Assembly (NCBI GenBank): GCA_005938025.2
Contig: VCCI02000003.1
Location: 310,001-374,000, forward strand
Reading direction: 5' to 3'
From: Inquilinus sp. KBS0705
GTDB lineage: Bacteria; Bacteroidota; Bacteroidia; Sphingobacteriales; Sphingobacteriaceae
Length of the DNA stretch: 64,000 nt
Shown here: piece by piece, positions 1 through 8,229 of the stretch
Numbering within the stretch: the first letter of the stretch is position 1
How the letters are laid out: each line of letters starts with the position of its first letter
Notes under the pieces: generated by a model
What the model saw: only the letters and a program-made list of their open reading frames with translations
Database searches by the model: none
What the model was told of the DNA's origin: nothing
Translations under genes and position numbers: made by a program

Positions 1-640
1 ACTCGCGCTTTAGAGCCTGCATGCAGTGCATCGCAGTGAACATCGTACTTAAGGCGGTAATGTCTTCCATCACCTGAGCCCAGGCCAGGCGTGAATAATC
101 ATCCAGTACACAAAGCAAGTAAAGCCTCCTGTTTTGCCCTCTTATCACACTTTTACTTAAATGATGACAGTCGATATGCCCTAATTGGCCCATACGTTCT
201 TTAATGATTTTAACCTTTACTTCCCGGTCTGCCGGCTTTAAGCGGTTCCGGTTATGCCGCTTCAGAATATTATATATCCTTGAAGGGGATGGTATAAAGT
301 TATTGGATTTTTGTTTAAGCTGACTGTTGATCTCAAACTTATTGCAGCCCCGGTCCCGAAGTTCCAGTACCTGCTGTTCATCCGCCAGTGATGGCCTGCG
401 GCTGCCATATTTAGGCCCGCGCTTACCCGGCAGCAGGTCAAGCTCGTTACCAGACTGTTTAAAAAGGTTATAATATTTCAGGAAAGCTCTTGCATCAGTA
501 TCATGGGCAGAATAGAAATCCTTAGCGAACCTAAAAGTGGGATGTTCGCCACGTTTTACTTGCTCATATTCACCAATCAGGAAACGGTATTTGCTCAGAT
601 AATTCCGTTTTAAGGTAAGGTCATTGTTAATGTTACGCAT
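1..640 (-). CDS. Integrase-core (DDE) transposase, 3' part cut by window edge
   Basis: The reading frame runs from an ATG at 638-640 to the left edge without a stop, so 213 residues are visible and the C-terminus lies outside the window. A helix-turn-helix-like region spans about residues 85-130. The integrase core follows, with GHID (Asp157) as the likely first acidic catalytic residue and LDDYSR (Asp180/181) as the second; the catalytic Glu would be off the edge. The layout of an HTH followed by an rve domain in a single frame resembles IS481-like elements, but the family cannot be fixed from this fragment. Neighbouring DNA up to about 1.1 kb is repetitive and gene-free, as expected beside an insertion sequence. 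Transposase identity is fairly sure; family assignment is weak. Confidence 0.8.
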   Translation of the reverse strand, partial: MRNINNDLTLKRNYLSKYRFLIGEYEQVKRGEHPTFRFAKDFYSAHDTDARAFLKYYNLFKQSGNELDLLPGKRGPKYGSRRPSLADEQQVLELRDRGCNKFEINSQLKQKSNNFIPSPSRIYNILKRHNRNRLKPADREVKVKIIKERMGQLGHIDCHHLSKSVIRGQNRRLYLLCVLDDYSRLAWAQVMEDITALSTMFTAMHCMQALKRE

Positions 641-1181
641 AACGTTTAGCTTTAATGTATAAAGCTAATTCTGTTACCGAATTAGTTGACCTTTACAATT
701 GCGAGGCACGAAGCAATCTCCAAACTATGCCTTAATAAACTATACCCTAATAAACTGTGTCGTTGCGCGGAGCGATAGCGTCAAAGCAAACTCAGTTGGG
801 TAGGTAATGAATTTGTGTTTCAAACGAATGTGGCCCGCTCATTGCCGCGGGAGGGCTACTTCTTTTCCCTTGATGGAAAAGAAGCAAAAGATCAAGACAA
901 AAAAATCCTTCCACCCACGGGCCTTTACCTTTTGGCCCGGTTTTTTGTCGGGCCTTTGCGCACGTTCGATATTGTCCTAAACCCAAGTGTGCCACACTTT
1001 CAGATGCATGCCTCAATCCTTCAATCAGGTAAATCAAGGTTCAGATATTCAACAATATAGTATCAGGCGTACCGCAGCGGGTTAAGTAACCGATCTCATA
1101 GGTATGTTAAAAGCCCTACTTCAACACATTTGTAACACAACCACAATCCCCAGCGTCTTACACGTGCAATTAACACCAACC
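641..1181. repeat. Gene-free, hairpin-rich flank of the transposase
   Basis: I see no convincing gene in these 541 bases; short open frames on both strands overlap each other and resemble no protein. The stretch contains several inverted repeats: CTAATTC/GAATTAG at 664-684, ATTGC/GCAAT at 697-716 around a GCGAGGCACGAAG core, a perfect 10-bp stem CTTCTTTTCC/GGAAAAGAAG at 859-884, and a terminator-like CGGGCC/GGCCCG stem followed by T6 at 918-946. Hairpin cores like these are typical of dispersed intergenic repeats. An end of the insertion sequence probably lies near 640-700, but I could not identify terminal inverted repeats because the other end is outside the window. Confidence 0.5.
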
Positions 1182-1664
1182 ATGAAAAAACTTAAATTAT
1201 CAGCACTCTTGGTATTAGCTACCAGCATATTCTTTTCGGCCAGGGTTTCGGCCCAAAGCCAGGATGCGTATAACTATAAAATACCCGACCAAAAGCTATA
1301 TAACACCATTATGCATATGGATAGCGTGTATTTTAACGCCTACAACACTTGCGATATGGCTACCCAGGCGGCTATTTATGCGGATAGCCTGGAGTTTTAC
1401 CATGACAGAGGTGGTTTAAGCACATCAAAAAAAGACCTGCTGGAAGCACTTAAGAAAAACATTTGCGGCAAGGTAACCCGCTTGCTGGTAAAGGGGAGTG
1501 TTGAGGTTTATCCTATACCGGGCTACGGGGCGGTACAGATAGGGCTTCACCAGTTTATAAACCATGTTGAAAGCGAAACGCCATCTAAACCCGATAAGTT
1601 TATAGTGATATGGCGATTGCGGGATACCAAATGGCAAATAACACGGGTAGTAAGTTTGCACTAA
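1182..1664 (+). CDS. Secreted SnoaL/DUF4440-like protein
   Basis: This encodes 160 residues starting at the ATG in MKKLKLSALL; an upstream in-frame ATG at 1104 would place 26 non-signal-like residues in front and is not favoured. Residues 1-25 form a signal peptide with likely cleavage after ARVSA, so the protein is exported to the periplasm or outside. The mature part begins with a helix (MDSVYFNAYNTCD) followed by a strand-rich half ending in VIWRLRDTKWQITRV, the pattern of the cone-shaped SnoaL/NTF2 fold used by DUF4440 proteins. Such proteins are often of unknown substrate, and no catalytic residue can be assigned. It stands alone between the transposase flank and typA. Confidence 0.7.
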   Translation: MKKLKLSALLVLATSIFFSARVSAQSQDAYNYKIPDQKLYNTIMHMDSVYFNAYNTCDMATQAAIYADSLEFYHDRGGLSTSKKDLLEALKKNICGKVTRLLVKGSVEVYPIPGYGAVQIGLHQFINHVESETPSKPDKFIVIWRLRDTKWQITRVVSLH

Positions 1665-1796
1665 TGGTGCTCAAAACATCTGCACATCTGCATATCCCCG
1701 CATCTGCACATCCGTTTCTCACGTTACCTTACAATTAAGTAATAATCAAACAATTGTAAAAAGGGCGCTTGGCTTTTAAATCCCAGTTATAAAGCG

Positions 1797-1804
1797 TACC
1801 TTTG
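1797..1804 (+). promoter_or_regulatory. -7 promoter element of typA
   Basis: TACCTTTG matches the Bacteroidota -7 consensus TAnnTTTG and ends 24 bases before the typA ATG at 1829. A TTG lies at 1769-1771, but the 25-base spacing is wider than the usual 19-21, so the -33 element is uncertain. The element also argues against a TTG start at 1802, which would fall inside it. Confidence 0.6.
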
Positions 1805-1828
1805 CGGAAAATTCAGAGGCCGCATTTT

Positions 1829-3640
1829 ATGCAAAAAATAAGAAATATAGCGATCATCGCACACGTTGACCACGGTAAAACTACCCTGGTAGATAAAATT
1901 TTACACAGTTGCGCCATCTTCCGCGAAGGACAAGAGACCGGCGAATTGATATTGGACAACAATGACCTGGAACGCGAACGTGGTATTACCATCGTATCAA
2001 AAAACGTTTCGGTAATGTATAAAGATGTTAAGATCAACATTATTGATACCCCTGGTCACGCCGATTTTGGTGGCGAGGTTGAGCGTGTATTAAAAATGGC
2101 TGATGGTGTTTTACTGCTTTGCGATGCATTTGAAGGCGCCATGCCTCAAACCCGCTTTGTAACCCAAAAGGCTTTGGCTTTAGGCTTAAAACCTATTGTG
2201 GTTGTAAACAAAGTAGATAAAGAGAACTGCCGCCCTGAGGAAGTTTACGAACAGATATTTGAATTGTTCTTTAACCTTGAAGCTACCGAAGAGCAACTGG
2301 ATTTCCCGGTTATCTACGGATCGAGCAAACAAGGCTGGATGAGCACCGACTATAAAAAACCAACAGAAGATATTTTCCCGTTGATGGATGCTATATTGGA
2401 GAACATCCCGCCTGCACCTATCAACGAGGGTACTTTGCAAATGCAGATCACATCGCTTGATTATTCATCATTCGTAGGTCGTATTGCTATTGGCCGTGTG
2501 GCACGTGGTACCATCAAAGAAAACCAGCCCGTATCGTTAGTAAAACGCGACGGTACTATCCAAAAATCGCGTATAAAAGAGCTTTACACTTTTGAAGGCT
2601 TAGGTAAGGTTAAAGCTACCGAAGTTAGCGCCGGCGATATTTGTGCTGTTGTAGGTATAGAAGGTTTTGATATTGGCGATACCATTGCCGATTTTGAAAA
2701 ACCGGAGCAATTGGAGGTTATCCATATTGACGAGCCTACCATGAACATGCTGTTCACCATTAACACTTCACCGTTTTTTGGTAAAGAGGGCAAGTTTGTA
2801 ACATCGCGCCACCTGCGCGACCGTTTGTACAAAGAGATGGAGAAAAACCTGGCATTAAAGGTTGTTGAAACCGAATCGCCTGATTCATACTTAGTGTATG
2901 GCCGTGGTATCCTCCATTTATCAGTACTGATAGAAACCATGCGCCGCGAGGGTTACGAATTACAGGTAGGCCAGCCGCAGGTTATTGTTAAAGAAATTGA
3001 TGGTGTTAAATGCGAGCCGGTTGAAACTTTAATAGTTGATGTACCGGGCGAGGTTGCAGGTAAAGTTATTGAACTTGTTACACAGCGCAAAGGCGACCTG
3101 TTGGTAATGGAGCCTAAAGGCGATTTACAACACCTGGAGTTTGATATACCTGCACGTGGTATCATAGGTTTACGTAACAACGTATTAACCGCTACCGGTG
3201 GCGAGGCTATTATGGCCCACCGCTTTAAAGCATACGAGCCGTGGAAAGGTGTTATACCGGGCCGTTTAAATGGTGTATTGGTATCTATGGATACCGGTAA
3301 AACCACTGCCTTTGCAATTGACAAACTACAGGATCGTGGCAGGTTCCACATCGATCCGGGAGTTGATGTTTACGAAGGACAAGTATTAGGCGAGCACATA
3401 CGGGATAACGATTTGGTTATTAACTTAACAAAAGGCAAGCAGTTAACCAACATGCGTGCATCAGGTAGCGATACCAACGTGCGTATTGCACCTGCTATCA
3501 AATTCTCGTTAGAAGAATCGATGGAGTATATACAAGCCGACGAATACATTGAGGTAACCCCGCAAAGCATCCGTTTACGTAAAATATACCTTAACGAGAA
3601 CGAACGCCGTATTAACGCTAAAAAATTCCAGAGCCAGTAA
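1829..3640 (+). CDS. typA: Ribosome-associated GTPase TypA/BipA
   Basis: A translational GTPase of 603 residues that binds the ribosome and supports 50S assembly and stress or cold growth. The G1 motif AHVDHGKTT is at about residues 11-19, followed by G2 (RERGITI), G3 (DTPGHADF) and G4 (NKVDK). EF-G-like domains II, III and V follow, and the C-terminal TypA-specific region contains RGIIGLRN. Full length matches the family. The start is set at MQKIRNIAII because an in-frame TTG further upstream sits within the promoter. It is monocistronic: its own -7 element precedes it and an intrinsic terminator follows at 3664. Confidence 0.97.
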   Translation: MQKIRNIAIIAHVDHGKTTLVDKILHSCAIFREGQETGELILDNNDLERERGITIVSKNVSVMYKDVKINIIDTPGHADFGGEVERVLKMADGVLLLCDAFEGAMPQTRFVTQKALALGLKPIVVVNKVDKENCRPEEVYEQIFELFFNLEATEEQLDFPVIYGSSKQGWMSTDYKKPTEDIFPLMDAILENIPPAPINEGTLQMQITSLDYSSFVGRIAIGRVARGTIKENQPVSLVKRDGTIQKSRIKELYTFEGLGKVKATEVSAGDICAVVGIEGFDIGDTIADFEKPEQLEVIHIDEPTMNMLFTINTSPFFGKEGKFVTSRHLRDRLYKEMEKNLALKVVETESPDSYLVYGRGILHLSVLIETMRREGYELQVGQPQVIVKEIDGVKCEPVETLIVDVPGEVAGKVIELVTQRKGDLLVMEPKGDLQHLEFDIPARGIIGLRNNVLTATGGEAIMAHRFKAYEPWKGVIPGRLNGVLVSMDTGKTTAFAIDKLQDRGRFHIDPGVDVYEGQVLGEHIRDNDLVINLTKGKQLTNMRASGSDTNVRIAPAIKFSLEESMEYIQADEYIEVTPQSIRLRKIYLNENERRINAKKFQSQ

Positions 3641-3663
3641 TTGGTGAATGGTTGATAGATACG

Positions 3664-3693
3664 AAGGGCTGTGGGTAACCACGGCCCTTTTTT
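3664..3693 (+). terminator. Intrinsic terminator after typA
   Basis: An 11-bp stem (AAGGGCTGTGG with CCACGGCCCTT, including one G-T pair) has a GTAA loop and is followed by a run of six T. It lies 23 bases after the typA stop codon. Confidence 0.85.
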
Positions 3694-3734
3694 GTTTAAT
3701 GGCGTAAAGCGATTAAGAAAATTTGAATTATGTT

Positions 3735-3868
3735 CCCCCTCTTTGCGCAGCAGAGAGGGGGCAGGGGGTGAGTAAACTCGTGAATTATGCAAACCGCCAT
3801 GCAAGCATTTTGACTCACCCCGACATCGCTTCGCTCGTCGACCCTCTCTACGCTTGCGTAAAGAGGGT
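3735..3868. repeat. REP/BIME-like inverted repeat pair, copy 1
   Basis: Two related hairpin modules lie in inverted orientation. The left one begins CCCCCTCT...AGAGGGGG (3735-3761) and continues GGGGTGAGT plus a tail ending TGAATTATGC. The right one begins ACTCACCCC and ends in a 28-base hairpin at 3841-3868 (13 pairs, one C-A mismatch, TT loop). The reverse complement of the left module reads like the right one, so this is an inverted pair, as in bacterial BIMEs. A second pair in the opposite order is at 33865-33994. The remaining bases of the 3641-4064 gap hold only the typA terminator and the promoter of the next gene. Confidence 0.7.
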
Positions 3869-4048
3869 AAGGGAAGAGGAAAAAACGTCAATTGCCGGTT
3901 CAAGCGTCCACGCTTATCTATATAGCCATACATCGTGAGCATAGACGCTTACCACACTATTTCGGCAAGCGATGACGCATGCCGAGGCGTTTATGCAACC
4001 ACTCACCTAATCAACCCAATCAACCACTCACCAATCCAAACAAAACAA

Positions 4049-4056
4049 TATCTTTG
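4049..4056 (+). promoter_or_regulatory. -7 promoter element of the glycan module
   Basis: TATCTTTG matches TAnnTTTG and ends eight bases before the flippase ATG at 4065. The expected transcript would have almost no 5' leader. No clear -33 TTTG is seen at the standard distance. Confidence 0.5.
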
Positions 4057-4064
4057 CTGCAATA

Positions 4065-5384
4065 ATGCGTATACCCGCCATACCCGGATTTGACCAGCAA
4101 GCCTTAGAAAAGTATTTTAAAAATACCGGGATGGCCTTTGTGGGCAAAGTAGGCAGCCTGCTTATTAAAATGCTGGTGAGCATTGCCGTTGCCAACTATT
4201 TAAGCAGGGACAAGCTGGGTATTATCACCGGTGGTATCACCTACATTTACCTCTTTTCGGCCATCGCTACGCTCGGGCTCGATCAGTTTATTGTAAAGGA
4301 GTTGCACCAGTTCCCTAAAAACCGCGACCGCATTTTAGGCACTTCCTTTTGGATGAAGGTGGCAGGTGGGGTACTTTGCATCCCTTTAGTTTGGTTTGCC
4401 TACCAGTTTTACCCTGCTAAGGGCACGCCGTATACCTATATATTGATATTCTCGGTAATTGGCATTGTACAGGCCTTTAACGTTATCGACTCCTATTTCC
4501 AGTCGGAGGTGCAGTCCAAATACATTATGCAGGTGCAGGTAATTGGCAACTTGCTCTCGGCGGCAATTAAGTTGGTACTTATTTACCTAAAAATGCCGCT
4601 TATTGCCTTTGTATATGCCTACGCTATCGATTTTATATTATTGGCGCTGGGTTATTACCTAACCTATCAACGTAAAGGGCGCAACATATTCAATTGGGCA
4701 TATAACGGGCAGCTGGCAAAAAAGCTGCTTAACTATTCGTGGCCGCTTATTATTTCGGGCATTATGGTGTCGTTGTATATGAAGATAGATCAGCTGATGA
4801 TACAGAACATATCGGGCACAAAAGAAGCGGGTGCATACGCCACTGTAGCCATGCTAAGCGAGGCATGGAACTTTATCCCGACGGTTATCGTCACCACGCT
4901 ATTCCCCGCTATACTCAACGCCCGCCGCGACGATCCTGAACGCTACAAAAAACGCATTCAGAATTTATACGACCTGATGGTATACCTGAGCTTGCCGGCG
5001 GCCATAGTTGTTTCTTTTGCTGCGCCGCTTATTTATCACATATTAACCAAGCCCGAGTTTTATTACGCCGCGCCAACGTTATCGGTACATATATGGTCGG
5101 GGGTGTTTGTATTTCTAGGGGCGGCCAACAGCCAGTATCTTATAGCCGAGGGCTATACCAAACTTACTTTTTTACGCACCGGCTTTGGTGCAATAGTAAA
5201 TATTGTGCTTAACCTTATCCTTATCCCCAAAATGGGTATGATGGGCGCGGCAATTGCAACGCTGGTGGCCTATGCCAGTTCGGCATTTTTTGTTTTATTT
5301 ATCCCTAAAGTTAGCCGGCAGGGATTGATGATGTTAAAATCATTATTCTTAATTTCACTTTTTCAAAAAATTATAAAGCGTTGA
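4065..5384 (+). CDS. Polysaccharide flippase (Wzx/MOP superfamily)
   Basis: A protein of 439 residues with about twelve hydrophobic segments spread along its length, preceded by a short cytoplasmic amphipathic start (IPGFDQQALEKYFKNTG). The size and pattern are those of oligosaccharide-lipid flippases, which move undecaprenyl-linked glycan units across the inner membrane. The second half contains the conserved-looking WNFIPTVIVTTLFPAIL stretch, which fits polysaccharide biosynthesis C-terminal domains. It is the first gene of a packed module with two methyltransferases and a glycosyltransferase, which supports a role in surface glycan or O-antigen export. The stop TGA overlaps the TTG start of the next gene. 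Confidence 0.88.
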   Translation: MRIPAIPGFDQQALEKYFKNTGMAFVGKVGSLLIKMLVSIAVANYLSRDKLGIITGGITYIYLFSAIATLGLDQFIVKELHQFPKNRDRILGTSFWMKVAGGVLCIPLVWFAYQFYPAKGTPYTYILIFSVIGIVQAFNVIDSYFQSEVQSKYIMQVQVIGNLLSAAIKLVLIYLKMPLIAFVYAYAIDFILLALGYYLTYQRKGRNIFNWAYNGQLAKKLLNYSWPLIISGIMVSLYMKIDQLMIQNISGTKEAGAYATVAMLSEAWNFIPTVIVTTLFPAILNARRDDPERYKKRIQNLYDLMVYLSLPAAIVVSFAAPLIYHILTKPEFYYAAPTLSVHIWSGVFVFLGAANSQYLIAEGYTKLTFLRTGFGAIVNIVLNLILIPKMGMMGAAIATLVAYASSAFFVLFIPKVSRQGLMMLKSLFLISLFQKIIKR

Positions 5385-6034
5385 GCACATTTTCATCTTT
5401 TCTGCAAGTAATTACTAACCCATCGCATCTGCGTGCGTTGTTGTCTTTCGAGAAAAAAGGCTATCTGGCCGATGTTGGTTGGTTTAAGGCATTTGATACC
5501 AGGTCGCCGGTTGACCAGGATGGTAACCCCATACCATGGGTAACCTATTCCTTTATCGATTTTATAAAGGACCGCCTAAACAAGCAGCACTCGGTGTTTG
5601 AATTTGGGTCCGGTAATTCTACCTACTTCTATGCCAAATATGCGGGCGAAGTGGTGTCGGTAGAGCATGATAAAGAATGGTTTGATAAGATAGAAAAATC
5701 GGGCGTAAAGCCGGCCAACTCCGAGTTAATATATTGCGAGTTGGAGTACGACGGCGAATACTGCCGCAAACCGTTGAAACTGGTAAAGAAATTTGATATA
5801 GTGATTGTAGATGGCCGCGACCGTGTAAACTGCTGCAAGCAATCTGTAGATGCGATAAAGGCCAATGGAGTTGTGGTGCTTGATGATAGTGAACGCGATG
5901 TTTATAAAGAAGGTGTTGATTTTTTGCTGAGCAAAGGGTTTAAGCATTTATTATTTAGCGGTGTATCGCCGGGTTTATTTTACCGCAAATCAACCTCGGT
6001 GTTTTACAAGGCCGATAATTGCCTGGGGATATAA
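5381..6034 (+). CDS. SAM-dependent methyltransferase-like protein in the glycan module
   Basis: This encodes 217 residues with a Rossmann-like centre: VFEFGSGNSTYFYA (about 72-85) resembles the glycine-rich SAM-binding motif I, VVSVEHDKEW follows as the acidic strand, and FDIVIVDGRDR and VVVLDDSERD supply later core strands. This is the layout of FkbM or class I methyltransferases, though the substrate is unknown. The start is a TTG whose last two bases form part of the upstream TGA stop (TTGA); no in-frame ATG follows before the conserved core, so the TTG start is likely real and translationally coupled. It probably modifies the glycan handled by its neighbours. Confidence 0.75.
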   Translation: MSTFSSFLQVITNPSHLRALLSFEKKGYLADVGWFKAFDTRSPVDQDGNPIPWVTYSFIDFIKDRLNKQHSVFEFGSGNSTYFYAKYAGEVVSVEHDKEWFDKIEKSGVKPANSELIYCELEYDGEYCRKPLKLVKKFDIVIVDGRDRVNCCKQSVDAIKANGVVVLDDSERDVYKEGVDFLLSKGFKHLLFSGVSPGLFYRKSTSVFYKADNCLGI

Positions 6035-6036
6035 TT

Positions 6037-6810
6037 ATGGCTGAAGAGATATTAAGCGGCAACGTAAAAACCGCCTACGACGAATTTTACAAAAAGCACG
6101 ATGAGGACTGGCGCATGCTGGGCGCTAAATATAAGGCACAGCATATTGTTGATGTTTGCAAGTGCTGGTGCTTTGATAAAGTATTGGAAGTAGGCGCCGG
6201 CGACGGGAGTATCTTAAAATACTTATCGGATGCTAATTTTTCGCCGGAGTACCATGCTGTGGAGATATCTGATAGCGGTGTTGAGCACATAAAAGCGCGT
6301 AATATAAAAAACCTAACCTCGGTACAATTGTTTGATGGTTACGAGCTGCCATACGAGGATGATAGTTTTGATTTGGTGATACTGTCGCATGTATTAGAGC
6401 ATGTTGAGCACGAGCGATTGCTGCTGCGCGAGATAAAGCGTGTAACCCGCAATATGGTTATTGAGGTTCCGATAGATTATAAACCGGGCGTAGATAAGCG
6501 TATTAAGCATTTTTTGGCTTATGGGCACATTAATGTATATACGCCAACATCGTTAAGGTACTTACTGCAAACAGAGGGTTTTGATATAAAGGCCGACCTG
6601 GTATCGATGATAGAGCCGGAGGTTACCAGGTTTAATACCTATGTTAACCAAAAAAAGGCTAAAGGGCTGGTAACAGAGTTAAAGATCACAGCAGAGTATG
6701 CGGTTAAGCGCTTGGTAGCGAGTCTGGGCGGTGCTAAGCGTAAAGAATCACTGGCGAATGCTTACACGGTGTTATGTAAAAAAACAGATAAACAAGCGGA
6801 TATTTTTTAA
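6037..6810 (+). CDS. Class I SAM-dependent methyltransferase
   Basis: A protein of 257 residues. VLEVGAGDGSILKYL (about residues 50-64) is methyltransferase motif I; YHAVEISDSGVEHI is the acidic motif II; LPYEDDSFDLVILSHVLEHV is the motif IV/post-IV signature of the Methyltransf_11 group. The ATG at 6037 is preferred over an in-frame TTG at 6019 because a GGGGA sequence stands just upstream. It begins three bases after the previous stop and ends nine before the glycosyltransferase, so it belongs to the same transcript. O- or N-methylation of a sugar is an inference from context. Confidence 0.85.
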   Translation: MAEEILSGNVKTAYDEFYKKHDEDWRMLGAKYKAQHIVDVCKCWCFDKVLEVGAGDGSILKYLSDANFSPEYHAVEISDSGVEHIKARNIKNLTSVQLFDGYELPYEDDSFDLVILSHVLEHVEHERLLLREIKRVTRNMVIEVPIDYKPGVDKRIKHFLAYGHINVYTPTSLRYLLQTEGFDIKADLVSMIEPEVTRFNTYVNQKKAKGLVTELKITAEYAVKRLVASLGGAKRKESLANAYTVLCKKTDKQADIF

Positions 6811-6819
6811 AGCATACCC

Positions 6820-7734
6820 ATGCAAAACCCTGCACCAATAGCCCTGTTTGTTTACAACCGGCCCGAGCATACCCGCCGTACTATAAGCTATTTAAAAAAG
6901 AATTTACTGGCAGACGAATCGCGTTTATACATTTTTGCCGACGGACCCAAAACCGACGCTGATAAAAGTGCAGTGGAGCAGGTGAGGCAAATAGCTTTAG
7001 AAACAACCGGTTTTAAATCGGTAAAGATTGTAACCAGCCAGCAAAATATGGGCCTGGCTAACTCCATAATTGCCGGTGTTACGCGCTTGGTGAACGAGTA
7101 TGGTAAGGTTATAGTTTTTGAAGACGACCTGTTATCATCGCCATATACCCTGCGCTATTTTAATGATGCCCTGCAACGTTATGCTGATAATGATGAGGTA
7201 ATGCACATTAGTGCCTATATGTTTGATTTGGAGGAGAAGGACCTGCCCGAAACCTTCTTTTTTCGCGCGGCATTTAGCTGGGGCTGGGCCACATGGGCCG
7301 GTGCCTGGAAAAATTTTGAGCCGGATATAGATAAGCTGATAGCCCAATTTGATAAGCAAAAGATACATCGCTTTTCTATAGAAGGCACCATGAATTTTTG
7401 GAAACAAATGCTCGATTTTAAAGCCGGCCGTAATAACTCATGGGCCATTAGGTGGTATGCTTCCATCTTTTTAAAAAACGGCCTAACCCTAAACCCAAGC
7501 CATTCGCTTATACACAATATAGGGCACGATGGCAGCGGGGTGCATTCAAATATCGAAAATACTTACCAGGTGCAAATAGCGCAGAAACCGGTAAAGCAAT
7601 TCCCCAATTTGCTTCAGGAAAACCTAAAAGCATACCATGCTATAAAACATTTTCTAAAAAACCGTAAGGGTAGTTTAATACAGCGCGGCATGCGTTTAAT
7701 AAAACAAATACGTATTAAATACTTTCGCAAATAG
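6820..7734 (+). CDS. Glycosyltransferase, GT-A fold
   Basis: A protein of 304 residues without a signal peptide. The N-terminus IALFVYNRPEHTRRTI is the nucleotide-sugar strand seen in family 2-like enzymes. VIVFEDDLLSSPYTLRYF (about residues 97-114) holds the DxD-type metal/UDP site and resembles the EDDL motif of GT13-like transferases. WGWATWAGAWKNF is a conserved-looking acceptor-side element. The C-terminus is basic and may contact membranes. It is the last gene of the glycan module and is followed after about 170 bases by an intrinsic terminator. Acceptor and donor sugars cannot be read from the sequence. Confidence 0.85.
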   Translation: MQNPAPIALFVYNRPEHTRRTISYLKKNLLADESRLYIFADGPKTDADKSAVEQVRQIALETTGFKSVKIVTSQQNMGLANSIIAGVTRLVNEYGKVIVFEDDLLSSPYTLRYFNDALQRYADNDEVMHISAYMFDLEEKDLPETFFFRAAFSWGWATWAGAWKNFEPDIDKLIAQFDKQKIHRFSIEGTMNFWKQMLDFKAGRNNSWAIRWYASIFLKNGLTLNPSHSLIHNIGHDGSGVHSNIENTYQVQIAQKPVKQFPNLLQENLKAYHAIKHFLKNRKGSLIQRGMRLIKQIRIKYFRK

Positions 7735-7820
7735 CGGGGTTATTAACATTTAGCTAATTATTGTTGTAATTGTTAATAAAAATTTGGCGTTTAATATTAG
7801 TCTGCTAAATCTATAGATAT

Positions 7821-7928
7821 TATATTTGTATTAATTATTATATATCCTACCCACCCAATTGTTCTTTATGATAGATAATGAGGTCAGTAAAAACACAGAA
7901 AGAGAGAACCGGTGGTTTTCTCTTTTTT
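7821..7928 (+). promoter_or_regulatory. Promoter, short leader and intrinsic terminator (possible attenuator or sRNA)
   Basis: TATATTTG at 7821-7828 matches the -7 consensus. Transcription from it would reach a strong terminator at 7901-7928 (10-bp stem around GGT with one G-T pair, then T6) after roughly 95 bases. A 22-codon open frame starts at ATG 7868 and reads into the hairpin, ending at 7936. The unit lies just upstream of the genes at 7980 and 8230. It could be a small RNA, an attenuator for those genes, or simply the glycan-module terminator next to a chance promoter match. Confidence 0.5.
7901..7928 (+). terminator. Intrinsic terminator downstream of the glycan module
   Basis: AGAGAGAACC pairs with GGTTTTCTCT across a GGT loop, and six T follow. 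Its distance from the glycosyltransferase stop (about 170 bases) and the promoter match before it leave open which transcript it ends. Confidence 0.8.
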
Positions 7929-7979
7929 GTTTATAAAACATGATGTAAATTTTGGTGTTATACTAAAAAAAACTACATC

Positions 7980-8222
7980 ATGATAGAAGAGAAAGATACC
8001 TCGCCTGCGCATAAAGACGGCAAATACGAATTTCAAATGCACCACTCGGGCCGCGAAATATCCTGTCGTGTCGAGAAGGAACAAAATATACTTAAAGTAC
8101 ATATTGATGATAATATTGAAGCTGAATTGGAAATACAGCCCGATGGCAGTGTAACCCAAACCGGCGGTAATGATCTGGCCGACTCGGCAATTGAATACAT
8201 CAAAAAACGTGTATTAGGTTAG
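7980..8222 (+). CDS. Small uncharacterised cytoplasmic protein
   Basis: An 80-residue acidic protein with no signal peptide or membrane segment. Residues 15-60 read as four beta strands (YEFQMHHSG, EISCRVEKEQ, ILKVHIDDN, EAELEIQPDG), and the end (SAIEYIKKRVLG) reads as a helix. I do not recognise a family. It ends seven bases before the start of the AI-2E-type membrane protein and is probably co-transcribed with it. The length, start codon and downstream spacing support a real gene. Confidence 0.65.
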   Translation: MIEEKDTSPAHKDGKYEFQMHHSGREISCRVEKEQNILKVHIDDNIEAELEIQPDGSVTQTGGNDLADSAIEYIKKRVLG

Positions 8223-8229
8223 CAGGTAA

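Noticed and set aside
792..1060. Overlapping 81-residue open frames on both strands
   Set aside because: They lie in hairpin-rich repetitive DNA, overlap each other fully, and have no start signal or recognisable protein features.
3370..3942. Long open frames across the end of typA and the repeat at 3.7 kb
   Set aside because: They run through a conserved gene on the other strand and the REP-like repeat; composition is not protein-like.
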